This document shows, in pieces, positions 34,291 to 42,769 of a stretch of 64,000 nt of DNA (positions are counted from its first letter, which is position 1; each line of letters begins with the position of its first letter). The DNA lies in assembly GCF_902726645.1 (NCBI RefSeq), contig NZ_CACVAO010000001.1:1364001-1428000 (forward strand). The letters run 5' to 3'. The notes under the pieces are model-generated. The model had not been told where the DNA came from and made no database searches. It worked only from the letters and a program-made list of their open reading frames with translations. Source of the stretch: Halobacillus ihumii. GTDB lineage: Bacteria; Bacillota; Bacilli; Bacillales; Halobacillaceae. Made by a program: the position numbers and the translations under genes.

Positions 34291-35457
34291 GTGAATTACA
34301 CAGATGAAGAAATATGTACACAGTACGGGGATAGGCCTAAAGATAATAGAGGAGCTGTTTCGCCACCCATTTACCAAACCAGTTTATTTACATTCGATAC
34401 ATTTGAAGCGTTTACACATGCTCAATTATACGAAAGGGAGAATTACGTATATACAAGAGGTGTGAACCCTACTACTGAACTATTAGAGGAAAAATTGGCC
34501 CTCTTAGAAAGAGGAGAGAAATGTAAATGTTTCGGATCAGGAATGGGAGCGATCAGTTCCGTTTTTTTCTCCTTATTAAAAAGTGGAGACCATGTCTTGT
34601 TTGTCAATAACATTTATGGTCCCACGCAGCAGCTATTGGAGCACTTACAGAATTTTAATATAGAACATAGCTTCTCAAATGGAGATGTCGAGTCCGACAT
34701 AAAGCCTCATACAAAGTTGATTTATGTAGAAAGCCCCGGAACCATGTTAATGAAAGTCGTCGATTTAAGAAAAATCTCAACTATAGCTAAAAAGCACGGC
34801 ATTTACACAGCTATTGATAATACATGGGCGACTCCCATTTTCCAAAAGCCTATCACACTAGGATTTGATCTAAGTATCCACTCCTTGACGAAGTATATCG
34901 GGGGGCATAGTGATGTGGTAGGAGGAGCCGTTGTTGGTACACATGAACTCATCGACCGAATCTTTACATACGGCTTCCAGCTAAACGGATCTGTTCTTTC
35001 CCCCCAAGATGCTTCTCTAATCATTAGAGGCTTGCGAACACTGCCTCTTCGTATGAAACAACACCAAGATAACTGTTTACGCGTGATTCAATACCTCACA
35101 ACAAAAGAAGAAGTTCTAAAAATTAATCATCCGAGCCAATGGAAAGGAGGTGCCTTTTCCTTTATAGATGATCAAATGACGGGTTATTCAGGCTTATTAA
35201 GTATCGAATTAAAAGAAGGAGGGTTTAAGAAAGTTGCAGCTTTTATCAACCAGCTCTCGATATTCAAAATTGGGGTAAGCTGGGGGGGTTATGAGAGTCT
35301 TGTCAATTCACCCATCAAGGAAAACAATGAACTAGAACTTATTGAACAAGGAATTGGAACTGGTATCATACGATTTTCCATTGGACTAGAAGGTTCAGAT
35401 CTTGTAATTGCCGACTTAGAAAAAGGGTTTCAAGCCCTGCATTCTATTAAATCTTAG
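34291..35457 (+). CDS. PLP-dependent Cys/Met metabolism enzyme (methionine gamma-lyase or cystathionine lyase type)
   Basis: The 388-residue enzyme belongs to the Cys/Met_Meta_PP family: YTRGVNPTTELLEEKLALLE, CFGSGMGAISSVFFS, YVESPGTMLMKVVDL, and the PLP lysine in SIHSLTKYIGGHSDVVGG (cited in part). It likely breaks C-S bonds of a sulfur amino acid, giving 2-oxobutyrate or pyruvate, ammonia and a thiol. Start is GTG with GGAGGAACGC upstream. The adjacent NhaC-type gene, 13 nt downstream, suggests import of the same amino acid. Confidence 0.87.
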   Translation: MNYTDEEICTQYGDRPKDNRGAVSPPIYQTSLFTFDTFEAFTHAQLYERENYVYTRGVNPTTELLEEKLALLERGEKCKCFGSGMGAISSVFFSLLKSGDHVLFVNNIYGPTQQLLEHLQNFNIEHSFSNGDVESDIKPHTKLIYVESPGTMLMKVVDLRKISTIAKKHGIYTAIDNTWATPIFQKPITLGFDLSIHSLTKYIGGHSDVVGGAVVGTHELIDRIFTYGFQLNGSVLSPQDASLIIRGLRTLPLRMKQHQDNCLRVIQYLTTKEEVLKINHPSQWKGGAFSFIDDQMTGYSGLLSIELKEGGFKKVAAFINQLSIFKIGVSWGGYESLVNSPIKENNELELIEQGIGTGIIRFSIGLEGSDLVIADLEKGFQALHSIKS

Positions 35458-35470
35458 GGAGAGGATTATA

Positions 35471-36952
35471 GTGAACCAAAAAGAAGTGAAACGTCCAACT
35501 ACAGCAATGGTATTGATCCCCATCTCCATTGCCCTCATCATATTTATTGGTGGGATCGGGGTGATGAGGTTTCAAGCTGAATTAATGTTAATATTTGCTG
35601 GTGTAGTGTTTGCCATATTTGCAGGAATCTATGGGCATAAGTGGGATGAAATTAGCTCCGTGATGGGCGAGAAAATTAAAACCGCATTACCAGCCATACT
35701 CATCTTATTTAGCATTGGTTTAATCATAGGCACTTGGATGATCTCTGGCACGATTCCCTTCTTTGTTTATTATGGGTTAGAATTGATTAACCCTGGATAT
35801 TTATATGTAATGGCTTTTATCGTAACAGCCATTGTCTCCACATGTGTAGGTACCTCGTGGGGATCTGCAGGTACCATTGGTGTTGCCTTGATGAGCGTAG
35901 CGCAAACCATGGACCTTTCCCTGGCGATTACAGCTGGTGCTGTCGTCTCTGGCGCTTATTTCGGTGACAAACTATCACCATTGTCTGATACTACCAACAT
36001 GAGTTCATTGGCAGCAGGCTCTAATCTATATGAACACATTAAACATATGATATACACTGCCCTTCCCTCATCAATCATTGCCATACTCGTCTTTTATTTC
36101 GTTGGACTACAAATTGAAACCAATTCTGGACAGCTATCAAATATTCAAGAAACACTCTCTGTTATTGACCAATTGTTTAACCTAAATATCCTAGTCCTGC
36201 TTCCAGCAATCATTGTCATAGCGGGCTCTCTAATGAAGAAGACTCCACTGATCGTTTTGTTTAGTTCCTCCGTGGTCGCCATGTTCATAGCTTTAATTTT
36301 CCAAAATGCATCTATTAGCAATGTATTTACAGCTGCTGTAGAAGGCTTTAACGTAGAAATGATTACTTCTACCCTACCCGGACTAGATTCGAGTGTACTA
36401 TCTGAGGATATGCAAGGATTATTAAACCGCGGTGGATTATATTCCATGTACAATGCTACATTCTTCGTATTTTGTGCCTTTTTCTTTGCATCGGCACTCG
36501 AGGTCTCACAAGCATTAAATATCCTTCTTGAAAAAATTATTATGTACCTAAAGTCCGTGGGAAGCGTTATTTTCGCATCACTCGTTACTGGATTTGCAGT
36601 TATTAACTGTACCTCTAATGCCCTTGTTACCTATTTTCTAATAAAAGATATATATGGTGACGTTTATAAAAAGAAAAACTTACACCCTGTAAACTTATCT
36701 AGAAGCATGGAAGACTCCGTAACAATCACCGAAGTCTTAATGCCTTGGACCGTATCAGGCGTGTTTATGGCCACAACACTAGGTGTAAGCAACTTCGAAT
36801 TTTTACCATGGGCTATATTTAACTTAGGTGGCTTTGTCTTTTCCGCCCTGTATGGATTTCTGGCCCCGTATACTGGAGGATTCGGAATTAGAAAACTGAA
36901 TGAAGATAAACCATTAGAAGACTCAGAAGCTTCTTCTAAAAAAGTCATATAA
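35471..36952 (+). CDS. NhaC-family antiporter / amino-acid transporter
   Basis: The 493-residue membrane protein has about 11-12 helices and NhaC motifs STCVGTSWGSAGTIGVALM and GAVVSGAYFGDKLSPLSDTTN, plus the C-terminal MEDSVTITEVLMPWTVSG. The family includes Na+/H+ antiporters, malate/lactate exchangers and the methionine transporter MetT. Pairing with a C-S lyase favours a sulfur amino acid substrate (inference). Confidence 0.88.
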   Translation: MNQKEVKRPTTAMVLIPISIALIIFIGGIGVMRFQAELMLIFAGVVFAIFAGIYGHKWDEISSVMGEKIKTALPAILILFSIGLIIGTWMISGTIPFFVYYGLELINPGYLYVMAFIVTAIVSTCVGTSWGSAGTIGVALMSVAQTMDLSLAITAGAVVSGAYFGDKLSPLSDTTNMSSLAAGSNLYEHIKHMIYTALPSSIIAILVFYFVGLQIETNSGQLSNIQETLSVIDQLFNLNILVLLPAIIVIAGSLMKKTPLIVLFSSSVVAMFIALIFQNASISNVFTAAVEGFNVEMITSTLPGLDSSVLSEDMQGLLNRGGLYSMYNATFFVFCAFFFASALEVSQALNILLEKIIMYLKSVGSVIFASLVTGFAVINCTSNALVTYFLIKDIYGDVYKKKNLHPVNLSRSMEDSVTITEVLMPWTVSGVFMATTLGVSNFEFLPWAIFNLGGFVFSALYGFLAPYTGGFGIRKLNEDKPLEDSEASSKKVI

Positions 36953-36978
36953 AAAAGTGAGTCAGACATTCTACAATT

Positions 36979-37018
36979 AAAGGATCCTAAATGAGCAAGT
37001 CCGCTTATAGGATCCTTT
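36979..37018 (+). terminator. Terminator of the lyase-transporter operon
   Basis: AAAGGATCCTA and TAGGATCCTTT form an 11-bp stem, loop of 18 nt. It occurs 27 nt after the stop codon. Confidence 0.8.
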
Positions 37019-37162
37019 GTATTGGAACCGAAATCATCAAATGGCTGCAGTAAAGTTTCTGATGTTTTATCAAGTTGTACATATACGTTCTCATTGAATC
37101 ATTACAATACCAGGCAGTATCAGAGTTTCCAGAAAACAAGAACTTATTGACGGAATCAAATA

Positions 37163-37226
37163 TTGGTGAGGTTACTAGCTTTATGTAATCCCGCCTCCAC
37201 TGCCTCCTGTTCGAGAAAATCTCCCC
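37163..37226 (-). pseudogene. Remnant of an LXG-domain toxin gene
   Basis: On the minus strand this stretch translates to DFLEQEAVEAGLHKAS followed by a stop, matching EDFLEQEVEAGLHKAS, residues about 98-113 of the intact LXG toxin at 38260-39831. The DNA match (CTTTATGTAATCCCGC and neighbours) covers about 60 bp and contains a one-codon insertion. The rest of the gene is missing. It precedes toxin module 2, just as the intact LXG gene precedes module 3, so the whole unit was duplicated and then decayed. Confidence 0.75.
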
Positions 37227-37402
37227 GGACTCCGTCATGTCTGAAACCAACAGTTCTAATCAGTTCAACCGTACCTCAATGAAATTCCTTAATATTTTGG
37301 AAGTATTAACACCATATTTATGTAATAATAGAAAATAGATAGTTGTTCGAATTGAATAGGGTGTCGGCTAATCCCCATGTCAGATAAAAAGGGGGTGATG
37401 CC

Positions 37403-37501
37403 ATGAGCGTCTATGAAGCATTGATGGTTGCTATAGCTTTTAGCACCTTAAATGTATCATTGATTGCCTTAGTTGTGGCGATTTCACGCAAAAGAAAATA
37501 G
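37403..37501 (+). CDS. Type I toxin, holin-like peptide, copy 2
   Basis: The 32-residue peptide is identical to copy 1 at 32913, with the same AAAGGGGGTG ribosome binding site and conserved flanks. The flanking ~300 bp (about 37290-37667) is a near-identical repeat of module 1. Module 2 differs by a few bases in the hairpins, for example CACCCTCTCAACC replacing CACCCTGTCGAGC. Confidence 0.85.
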   Translation: MSVYEALMVAIAFSTLNVSLIALVVAISRKRK

Positions 37502-37659
37502 ACACCCTCTCAACCAAACGGGAAGTGTCTATTTTCAACAATAGCCATGCCCTAATCTAGAGCAACTATCTTGGGGATCACAGTGGGAGCTGTGATCTCC
37601 TTTTCTTATGTGTATCCTGTTTCTGACCTAATTATACCATGTTTTTGTTTGAAAGTTAA
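37502..37659 (-). ncRNA. Antisense antitoxin RNA, module 2
   Basis: The minus-strand promoter TTAACT (37654-37659), 17-nt spacer and TATAAT (37631-37636) is conserved with module 1. The RNA should pass the GATCACAG hairpin and stop in the GACACTTCCCG hairpin just after the toxin gene. Ends are inferred. Confidence 0.7.
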
Positions 37660-37768
37660 ATGAATAGTGGATTACATCGGTTACATCTTCTGTTGTTAAC
37701 CTAGGTAGAAGTTACGTAGTGCATATCTAAGATAAAATATCTTAAAAGTAACTAGTTCCCCAGAGACA

Positions 37769-38254
37769 TCACATATTGCTTTTTTCGAACTCTCTCATTC
37801 TCTCTATTAAACCTAGATCCTTTTCTTTCTCTTCACTTACATACTTATACTCAAAATATTTTATTCTAGCAGCCGGACCAAATTCACTTTTATGCCAATC
37901 CGTATAATCAAAATGCACATTTAAATTACCTGTATCGTCCACTAATAATGTTACTGAAAACCAAGGTTCCTGGTCATTCTCTATAAATACCTTTTGTAGT
38001 TTAACAGTTAGTTCAAATAGTTCATGAAGGTCTTTATTATATCCCCTCTTATCTACAGCGTATAATTTTGGAATATAATGCGAAAAAACAGATTGCCCTT
38101 GGTCATCTTTAGGAGTAAAAAAGAAGAAAACTCCTCCTTCTTCGTCCTTAACTTCACCACTAAAAGAAAAATTACTCCATTCAATTGGAATCATATCATT
38201 AATCTGTTGGGCTATTGTTTCATATAGCTTGTTTAATTCTAATTCAAAACTCAT
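37769..38254 (-). CDS. YezG-family immunity protein
   Basis: The 161-residue cytosolic protein belongs to the YezG/DUF600 immunity family (start MSFELELNKLYETIAQQIND; later VTLLVDDTGNLNVHFDYTDW). These proteins bind and neutralise the C-terminal nuclease of a cognate LXG toxin. The ATG at 38254 lies 9 nt after AGGAGG and 5 nt after the toxin stop. The longer TTG start at 38263 touches that ribosome binding site and is rejected. Toxin and antidote are thus co-transcribed. Confidence 0.88.
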   Translation of the reverse strand: MSFELELNKLYETIAQQINDMIPIEWSNFSFSGEVKDEEGGVFFFFTPKDDQGQSVFSHYIPKLYAVDKRGYNKDLHELFELTVKLQKVFIENDQEPWFSVTLLVDDTGNLNVHFDYTDWHKSEFGPAARIKYFEYKYVSEEKEKDLGLIERMREFEKSNM

Positions 38255-38259
38255 CAATA

Positions 38260-39831
38260 TCAACCTCCTGATTTATTTGCAATCTCACGGACCACCGGGA
38301 ATTCTCCTTCAATTTCATATTCAACCATAAAGGAATCTGGTCGCATTGATTTTTTTGAATAAATTGGTTCAATGCCTACTGACACTTTTTTGGGCGGAAT
38401 CTCCTTCATTGCATTAGCCCACTCGGTCTCCATTTCATACCAAACTCCGCCCCTCCTATTAATTTGGCTATTTTGTGGAACAAGATTATCAATATCAGGT
38501 GATCCGTTGAATTGTGCTCCTACTAAATGACCACCATCATCATCTGGCAACCTGTCTTTTCCTCCTACATTTACTTGAGCATATTTATTTCTATCAGCCT
38601 TTTTCAATACTAGTTCAGGAGCCTCTACATTTACGATACGACCAAGGTCATCGGTATTATATGTGTAGTTACCATTAGTTATATATTTAGTGTTTGGAAG
38701 TAATTGTTTCTTACCATTTTTCCCTTTTATTATGTGGGCTCCTAAATCAATTTCTTTAACTTTCTTCACACTAGTACTATTTATAACACCATTACTTTTA
38801 CCCGCACCCTTAGCAACACTACTAACACCTTTAACACCTTTCCCAAATACCTTAACAGCTCCCCCGCCAACAACAGAGGCAGCAAGAATCGCCCGCTCCC
38901 AACCTTCATACTCCACACCCGTAATCAAATTCTCACCAGTCTTCGTCTCAATAGCCGCCTTGACATTCCCAACAATCGGAATAAAATCAAGAACGAAGGA
39001 TGCCGTCTTCTTAAACCAGCCCACATCTTCTGCTGAAGCCGCCATTATGTCTTCTCTTGTACATACCCCTCCTGAGGTGAATTCATACCCCAATGATACA
39101 GGGGAGAGCCGCTTCTGTTCAGAAATAAACTCATCTACTTCACCTGGGGGAACGAATTTCGCACTCACCGCTAGATTGATAGATGCCCAATCCGCATTTG
39201 ATTGAATCTGACCTGCCTGATAACTTCCTATACTCATATCTCCAGTCTCAAACTGGGAGGATATCGATTCTATGTATTGATTCATGGTCGATAAGCTTTG
39301 CTTCAGCTCCGCCAACTGGCTCGACTCCGTCTGATCAAACTCATGCAGCCGCTCCACCGTCTCGTCCTTCTTATTCCTCGCCTGTTGAATATCCTGCAAA
39401 AATGCGCTGTCATCAACAGACGGCAGTGACACAATATCCTGAACGCCGTTAACGACTTGATTGACTTCCTGAACGATCTCCATCGTGACGGTACTTGCTT
39501 TATGTAATCCCGCTTCCACTTCCTGTTCAAGAAAATCTTCCCGAATCAGACCTTCAGCATCCGGCTCGAGCTCATTCAAGGAAGCCATCATCTTACGAAT
39601 AGTATCTTCATATTGCGAAAGGAATTGCTCCAAATAGCTCAAAAACGGCAGGTGCGCTTCCTTGTAAAACACCCGAATCGCCTCCCCGCCTTCCCCGCGA
39701 AGCGAGTCTTCCAAATCAATGATCGCCTTTATACTGACCTTAACTTGTTGAACCGAGTTCCTCAAGCTTTCCAGCGTATGTATCGTTTCTTCTCCACCCT
39801 TTTGGAGATCCGAAACATCAAGCACCTTCAT
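38260..39831 (-). CDS. LXG-domain polymorphic toxin with C-terminal DNA/RNA endonuclease
   Basis: The 523-residue toxin has an N-terminal LXG domain (1-200, KVLDVSDLQKGGEETIHTLE start, long coiled helices), which directs export through the type VII (ESX-like) secretion system, a hydrophobic middle (FVLDFIPIVGNVKAAIE), and a C-terminal nuclease of the EndoU/NucA-like non-specific type: GGHLVGAQFNG (433-443) and DNLVPQNSQINR (448-459) form the catalytic His-Asn core. It resembles the YeeF/EsaD class used in competition between related bacteria. The start ATG at 39831 has AGAGG upstream. Type VII secretion genes are not in this window. Confidence 0.9.
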   Translation of the reverse strand: MKVLDVSDLQKGGEETIHTLESLRNSVQQVKVSIKAIIDLEDSLRGEGGEAIRVFYKEAHLPFLSYLEQFLSQYEDTIRKMMASLNELEPDAEGLIREDFLEQEVEAGLHKASTVTMEIVQEVNQVVNGVQDIVSLPSVDDSAFLQDIQQARNKKDETVERLHEFDQTESSQLAELKQSLSTMNQYIESISSQFETGDMSIGSYQAGQIQSNADWASINLAVSAKFVPPGEVDEFISEQKRLSPVSLGYEFTSGGVCTREDIMAASAEDVGWFKKTASFVLDFIPIVGNVKAAIETKTGENLITGVEYEGWERAILAASVVGGGAVKVFGKGVKGVSSVAKGAGKSNGVINSTSVKKVKEIDLGAHIIKGKNGKKQLLPNTKYITNGNYTYNTDDLGRIVNVEAPELVLKKADRNKYAQVNVGGKDRLPDDDGGHLVGAQFNGSPDIDNLVPQNSQINRRGGVWYEMETEWANAMKEIPPKKVSVGIEPIYSKKSMRPDSFMVEYEIEGEFPVVREIANKSGG

Positions 39832-40178
39832 GTAAAACAACCTCTTTCCGAATTCGTTACATCAAGTATATAGAATTTTTTACCAGAAAGGAATACGTCT
39901 ATCTAAATCTTAACGTTTAGTATCACAAAATCGGAAACAAACACATAACCCGCTTCTCCCCATAGATCTATCCCTCAAAGAATGATACCTCAGAAGCACT
40001 GCTGGCCTCGTCACCTCTGAAACCACCACTTACAACCAGTTCAACCGTACCTCAATGAAATTTCTTAATATTTTGGAAGTATTAACAACATAATTATGTA
40101 ATAATAGAAATTAGATAGTTGTTCGAATTGAATAGGGTGTCGGCTAATCCCCATGTCAAATAATGAGGGGGTGATGCC

Positions 40179-40277
40179 ATGAGCGTCTATGAAGCATTGA
40201 TGGTTGCTATAGCCTTTAGCACCCTAAATGTAACATTGATTGCCTTGATAGTGGCGATAATACGCATAAAAAAATAG
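40179..40277 (+). CDS. Type I toxin, holin-like peptide, copy 3 (diverged)
   Basis: The 32-residue peptide keeps MSVYEALMVAIAFSTLNV and then diverges: TLIALIVAIIRIKK in place of SLIALVVAISRKRK. The substitutions preserve the amphipathic membrane helix and basic tail, so the copy is probably functional. It is preceded by GAGGGGGTG. The shared flank extends about 60 bp further upstream with module 2 than with module 1 (CAGTTCAACCGTACCTCAAT). Confidence 0.83.
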   Translation: MSVYEALMVAIAFSTLNVTLIALIVAIIRIKK

Positions 40278-40434
40278 ACACCCTGTCTGGATAACGGGGA
40301 GTGTCTATTTTCACGAATAGCCTTGCCCTAATCAAGAGCAACTATCTAGGGGATCACAGTTGGAGCTGTGATCTCCTTTTCTTATGTTTATCCTGTTTAT
40401 GACTTAATTATACCACGTTTTTCACAAAAGTTAA
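40278..40434 (-). ncRNA. Antisense antitoxin RNA, module 3
   Basis: Minus-strand TTAACT (40429-40434), 16-nt spacer and TATAAT (40407-40412) resemble modules 1 and 2. The hairpins are conserved, with compensating loop changes (GATCACAGTTGGAGCTG). Cross-talk with the other modules depends on these differences. Confidence 0.65.
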
Positions 40435-40488
40435 ATGTAGTAGTCAAGCTATAGCTCGATTACCTTTTCGCCTATTTTACCGTCACAT

Positions 40489-41028
40489 TCAATCTTCCAA
40501 ACATTGATACCGCAGAACCGCAGCAAGCCCCGCCCCATGTCTAAAGTCACCACTGCCAATCAGCTCGTACAACTCATCCATCCCAACAAGCTGCATCTCA
40601 ATCTCTTCACTCGGTTCAAGCGTCTGTTCTCCAGCCTTATAAACACCCTTTGCTGCAAAAAGGTGAATCGCTTCAGAAGTGGATCCCGCAGAAGGGTGAA
40701 CAAATCCGAGGTTGATCCATTGATCCGCCTGATAGCCCGTTTCCTCCAGCAACTCACGCTTGGCCGTGGTAAGCGGTGAATCGTTATCGTCAATCGCACC
40801 CCCCGGCAGCTCTAACTCCCACTGCCTCACCGCATGACGGTATTGTTTGAGCATGATCACTTGATTATCCTCTGTCAGGGCCAACACACAAACACCGTGC
40901 GGAAAACTTACATAGGAAAATTCCATCTCATCCTCATTGGAGAGTTGGACTTGCTCTTTTTTTACAGTGAATTTGCTAACTTTAACATTCTCTGATTCCA
41001 TAACCTTCCATGGCTGTTCTTTCGTCAT
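40489..41028 (-). CDS. NUDIX hydrolase (ADP-ribose/sugar-nucleotide pyrophosphatase type)
   Basis: The 179-residue protein has a NUDIX box near residues 95-118: GGAIDDNDSPLTTAKRELLEETG, quoted as GGAIDDND and KRELLEETGYQ; the REXXEEXG core is intact while the first acidic E is a D. YRHAVRQWELELPGG immediately before the box is typical of the ADP-ribose pyrophosphatase subgroup. It is monocistronic, unrelated to the toxin genes beside it. It probably cleans up nucleotide-sugars. Confidence 0.85.
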   Translation of the reverse strand: MTKEQPWKVMESENVKVSKFTVKKEQVQLSNEDEMEFSYVSFPHGVCVLALTEDNQVIMLKQYRHAVRQWELELPGGAIDDNDSPLTTAKRELLEETGYQADQWINLGFVHPSAGSTSEAIHLFAAKGVYKAGEQTLEPSEEIEMQLVGMDELYELIGSGDFRHGAGLAAVLRYQCLED

Positions 41029-41315
41029 AGTGAACTCCTTTTAATAGATGATGATCCCATTTTCCTGCCAGCTTTTTACTATGTCAACTTGTTTTATCTA
41101 TCAAAAAATTGGTAAAGAACAAATAGAACATTATCCTTTTGCTGGCGTAAAGAAGATTATGTGAAAAATAAAGCCTAATCTTTTATTGTCCTTTACAAAT
41201 GGGTAAAATAAGTTATAGCTATGTAATTACAATAGATTATCATACTTCTCAATCATTGAAATGTGTTGTATTATAAAGTTAAATAAACTTCTTGAAGAAA
41301 GGTAGGGCGAGATCA
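41029..41315. other. AT-rich intergenic spacer
   Basis: No gene or repeat recognised in these 290 bases. A promoter for the 41316 pair presumably lies here. Confidence 0.4.
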
Positions 41316-41552
41316 ATGCGCACAGTTACTCTTGAACAAATTAATCAAAACATCAAGAAGAATTGTAAAAAAGCAAATGCTACAATAAGAACTTCAGTTC
41401 CAGCCAATGGGCGAAGAAAAAAATCTCGCACCCGTACACCTGGAGAAGTGAAAGCCTTAAACGAAATATCAGTTGCCCGATGGCAAAAAGCCGTAAAAGA
41501 TGGTCGTATCATTAAAACTGGTAAAAGGTCAATGTACTATGACTACAGTTGA
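41316..41552 (+). CDS. Small basic protein paired with a nucleotidyltransferase
   Basis: The 78-residue protein is strongly basic, with an N-terminal helix (RTVTLEQINQNIKKNCKKAN), a RRKKSRTRTPGEVKAL centre and a C-terminal KTGKRSMYYDYS. I do not know the family. Paralogues occur at 42215 and, decayed, at 50866. It overlaps the nucleotidyltransferase gene by 14 nt, a strong sign of co-translation, as in two-gene toxin-antitoxin systems. A DNA- or RNA-binding partner or antitoxin role is inference. The ATG at 41316 is preferred to TTG 41292, which lacks a ribosome binding site. Confidence 0.65.
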   Translation: MRTVTLEQINQNIKKNCKKANATIRTSVPANGRRKKSRTRTPGEVKALNEISVARWQKAVKDGRIIKTGKRSMYYDYS

Positions 41553-42117
41553 AGATCTAAAAGAAGCCCTTAACTATTTAGAAGATAAGCCTAAATTTGA
41601 ACGGCAGCTTGAATTTGCTGCTCTTTTAACAGATTATTTTAAAAGTAAAGGGATCGTGCCCATAGTTGTGGGAGGATTATCTGTTGAAATCTACACAAGA
41701 AATGATTACCACACCCATGATATAGATTTTGTAAGTGATGGCTGGCATTTATATGACGACCTTCTCACTAATCAATTAGGGTTCCAACGTACTGAACGAG
41801 AATGGTATCATCTGGATACTGAAATTGCGGTCGAGATACCATCTAATCACCTTGAAGGTAGTCTCGATCGTGTGTATGAGATAACCCTTCCAAACAGCAA
41901 GAAACTCTATGTAATAGGCATAGAGGATATCATTATTCATCGTATTGAAGGTATTGCTTTTGCATTAAAGTTCCCAGAAGATGATGAAGATTACGAATGG
42001 GCTTATAGAATGTTTCTAATTCATAAAGATGACGTGGACTTGGAGTATTTGGAGGAACAGGCAAAACAAGCTAATATTTATAACTTAATAGAACATTGGT
42101 TTAAGCAAAGGAACTAA
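41539..42117 (+). CDS. Nucleotidyltransferase-fold protein (DUF6036/AbiEii-like)
   Basis: The 192-residue protein has the minimal nucleotidyltransferase signature: VVGGLSVEIYTRNDYHTHDIDFV, with GG and the DxD pair (HDIDFV), followed by VAVEIP-like TEIAVEIPSN. This resembles DUF6036 and AbiEii-type toxins and MNT antitoxins. It ends with a helical C-terminus (EYLEEQAKQANIYNLIEHW). It probably forms a defence or toxin-antitoxin pair with the overlapping basic protein. Which partner is toxic cannot be told from sequence. Confidence 0.7.
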   Translation: MTTVEDLKEALNYLEDKPKFERQLEFAALLTDYFKSKGIVPIVVGGLSVEIYTRNDYHTHDIDFVSDGWHLYDDLLTNQLGFQRTEREWYHLDTEIAVEIPSNHLEGSLDRVYEITLPNSKKLYVIGIEDIIIHRIEGIAFALKFPEDDEDYEWAYRMFLIHKDDVDLEYLEEQAKQANIYNLIEHWFKQRN

Positions 42118-42214
42118 CAGACTGATAATAATCTGTTGGTTCTTTTTATTGCGTTCTCACTCATAAGAATGAATAGCTAAGGCATACTATTCCTAGGTTA
42201 AAGGAGAGAGAGCG

Positions 42215-42454
42215 TTGAAAAAAGTGAATTTAGAAGACATAAATAATCGGATCGAAGCTAATAGAAAAGAGGCTAATAAAAAGATTGCTGAAAGTCGAAA
42301 AGGAAGACGAAAACGAACCAGAGTAAGAACAAAAGGGGAGAAAGAAGCCCTAGATCTAATATCGATAAAACGTTGGAAAAGAGCTGAAGAAAAAGGACTC
42401 ATAAAGAAACTAGGGAAAAGAAAAATGTTTTATGATCACCGCTCAGTTGATTAG
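42215..42454 (+). CDS. Solo paralogue of the small basic protein
   Basis: The 79-residue protein is clearly homologous to that at 41316 (KVNLEDINNRIEANRKEANKKI, then RKRTRVRTKGEKEAL and KLGKRKMFYDHRS). The TTG start at 42215 has AAGGAG 8 nt upstream. No nucleotidyltransferase gene follows, so this is an orphan copy. It could antagonise or regulate the neighbouring pair. Confidence 0.6.
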   Translation: MKKVNLEDINNRIEANRKEANKKIAESRKGRRKRTRVRTKGEKEALDLISIKRWKRAEEKGLIKKLGKRKMFYDHRSVD

Positions 42455-42521
42455 CTGCTTGTTTGATGAGGGTTATTGGATCGGCTACACTTAATTGAAC
42501 AGCTCTAGACTCAGTGAATTG

Positions 42522-42640
42522 TGCATAACGCTCACAATAACATCATTCCCGCTCCCAATCTAACTACGCTCGCTATTTTCATTTTTCGCTCCGATCCTAA
42601 CTATTTCGCTCACTTCCACGCCATTTCCGCTCGCCCTCTC
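42522..42640. repeat. Phased GCTC array B4
   Basis: GCTC cores start at 42530, 42551, 42568, 42588, 42608 and 42629. Spacings are 21, 17, 20, 20 and 21 bp, so one internal step is out of phase. Unit sequences resemble B3 (TTTCGCTCACTTCCACGCC). Confidence 0.75.
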
Positions 42641-42719
42641 GTCCACTCACCTGCTCCCGCGCCCTGATACTTAGCTGGGAAGCATGACAGCTCCTCCCAC
42701 CATCCTTTGACGACTTCAC

Positions 42720-42762
42720 AAAAAAAGCTACCGGCCTGCAAAATAACAGACCAATAGCCTCA
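42720..42762 (-). terminator. Terminator of the amino-acid ABC operon
   Basis: Minus-strand GGCTATTGGTCTG pairs with GCAGGCCGGTAGC (wobble pairs included) and is followed by seven T residues, just after the ATPase stop codon. Confidence 0.8.
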
Positions 42763-42769
42763 TACATCA

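Noticed and set aside
42530..42640. Riboswitch or T-box leader for the ABC operon
   Set aside because: The array lies beyond the 3' end of the minus-strand operon, not upstream, and no T-box or S-box motif is visible.
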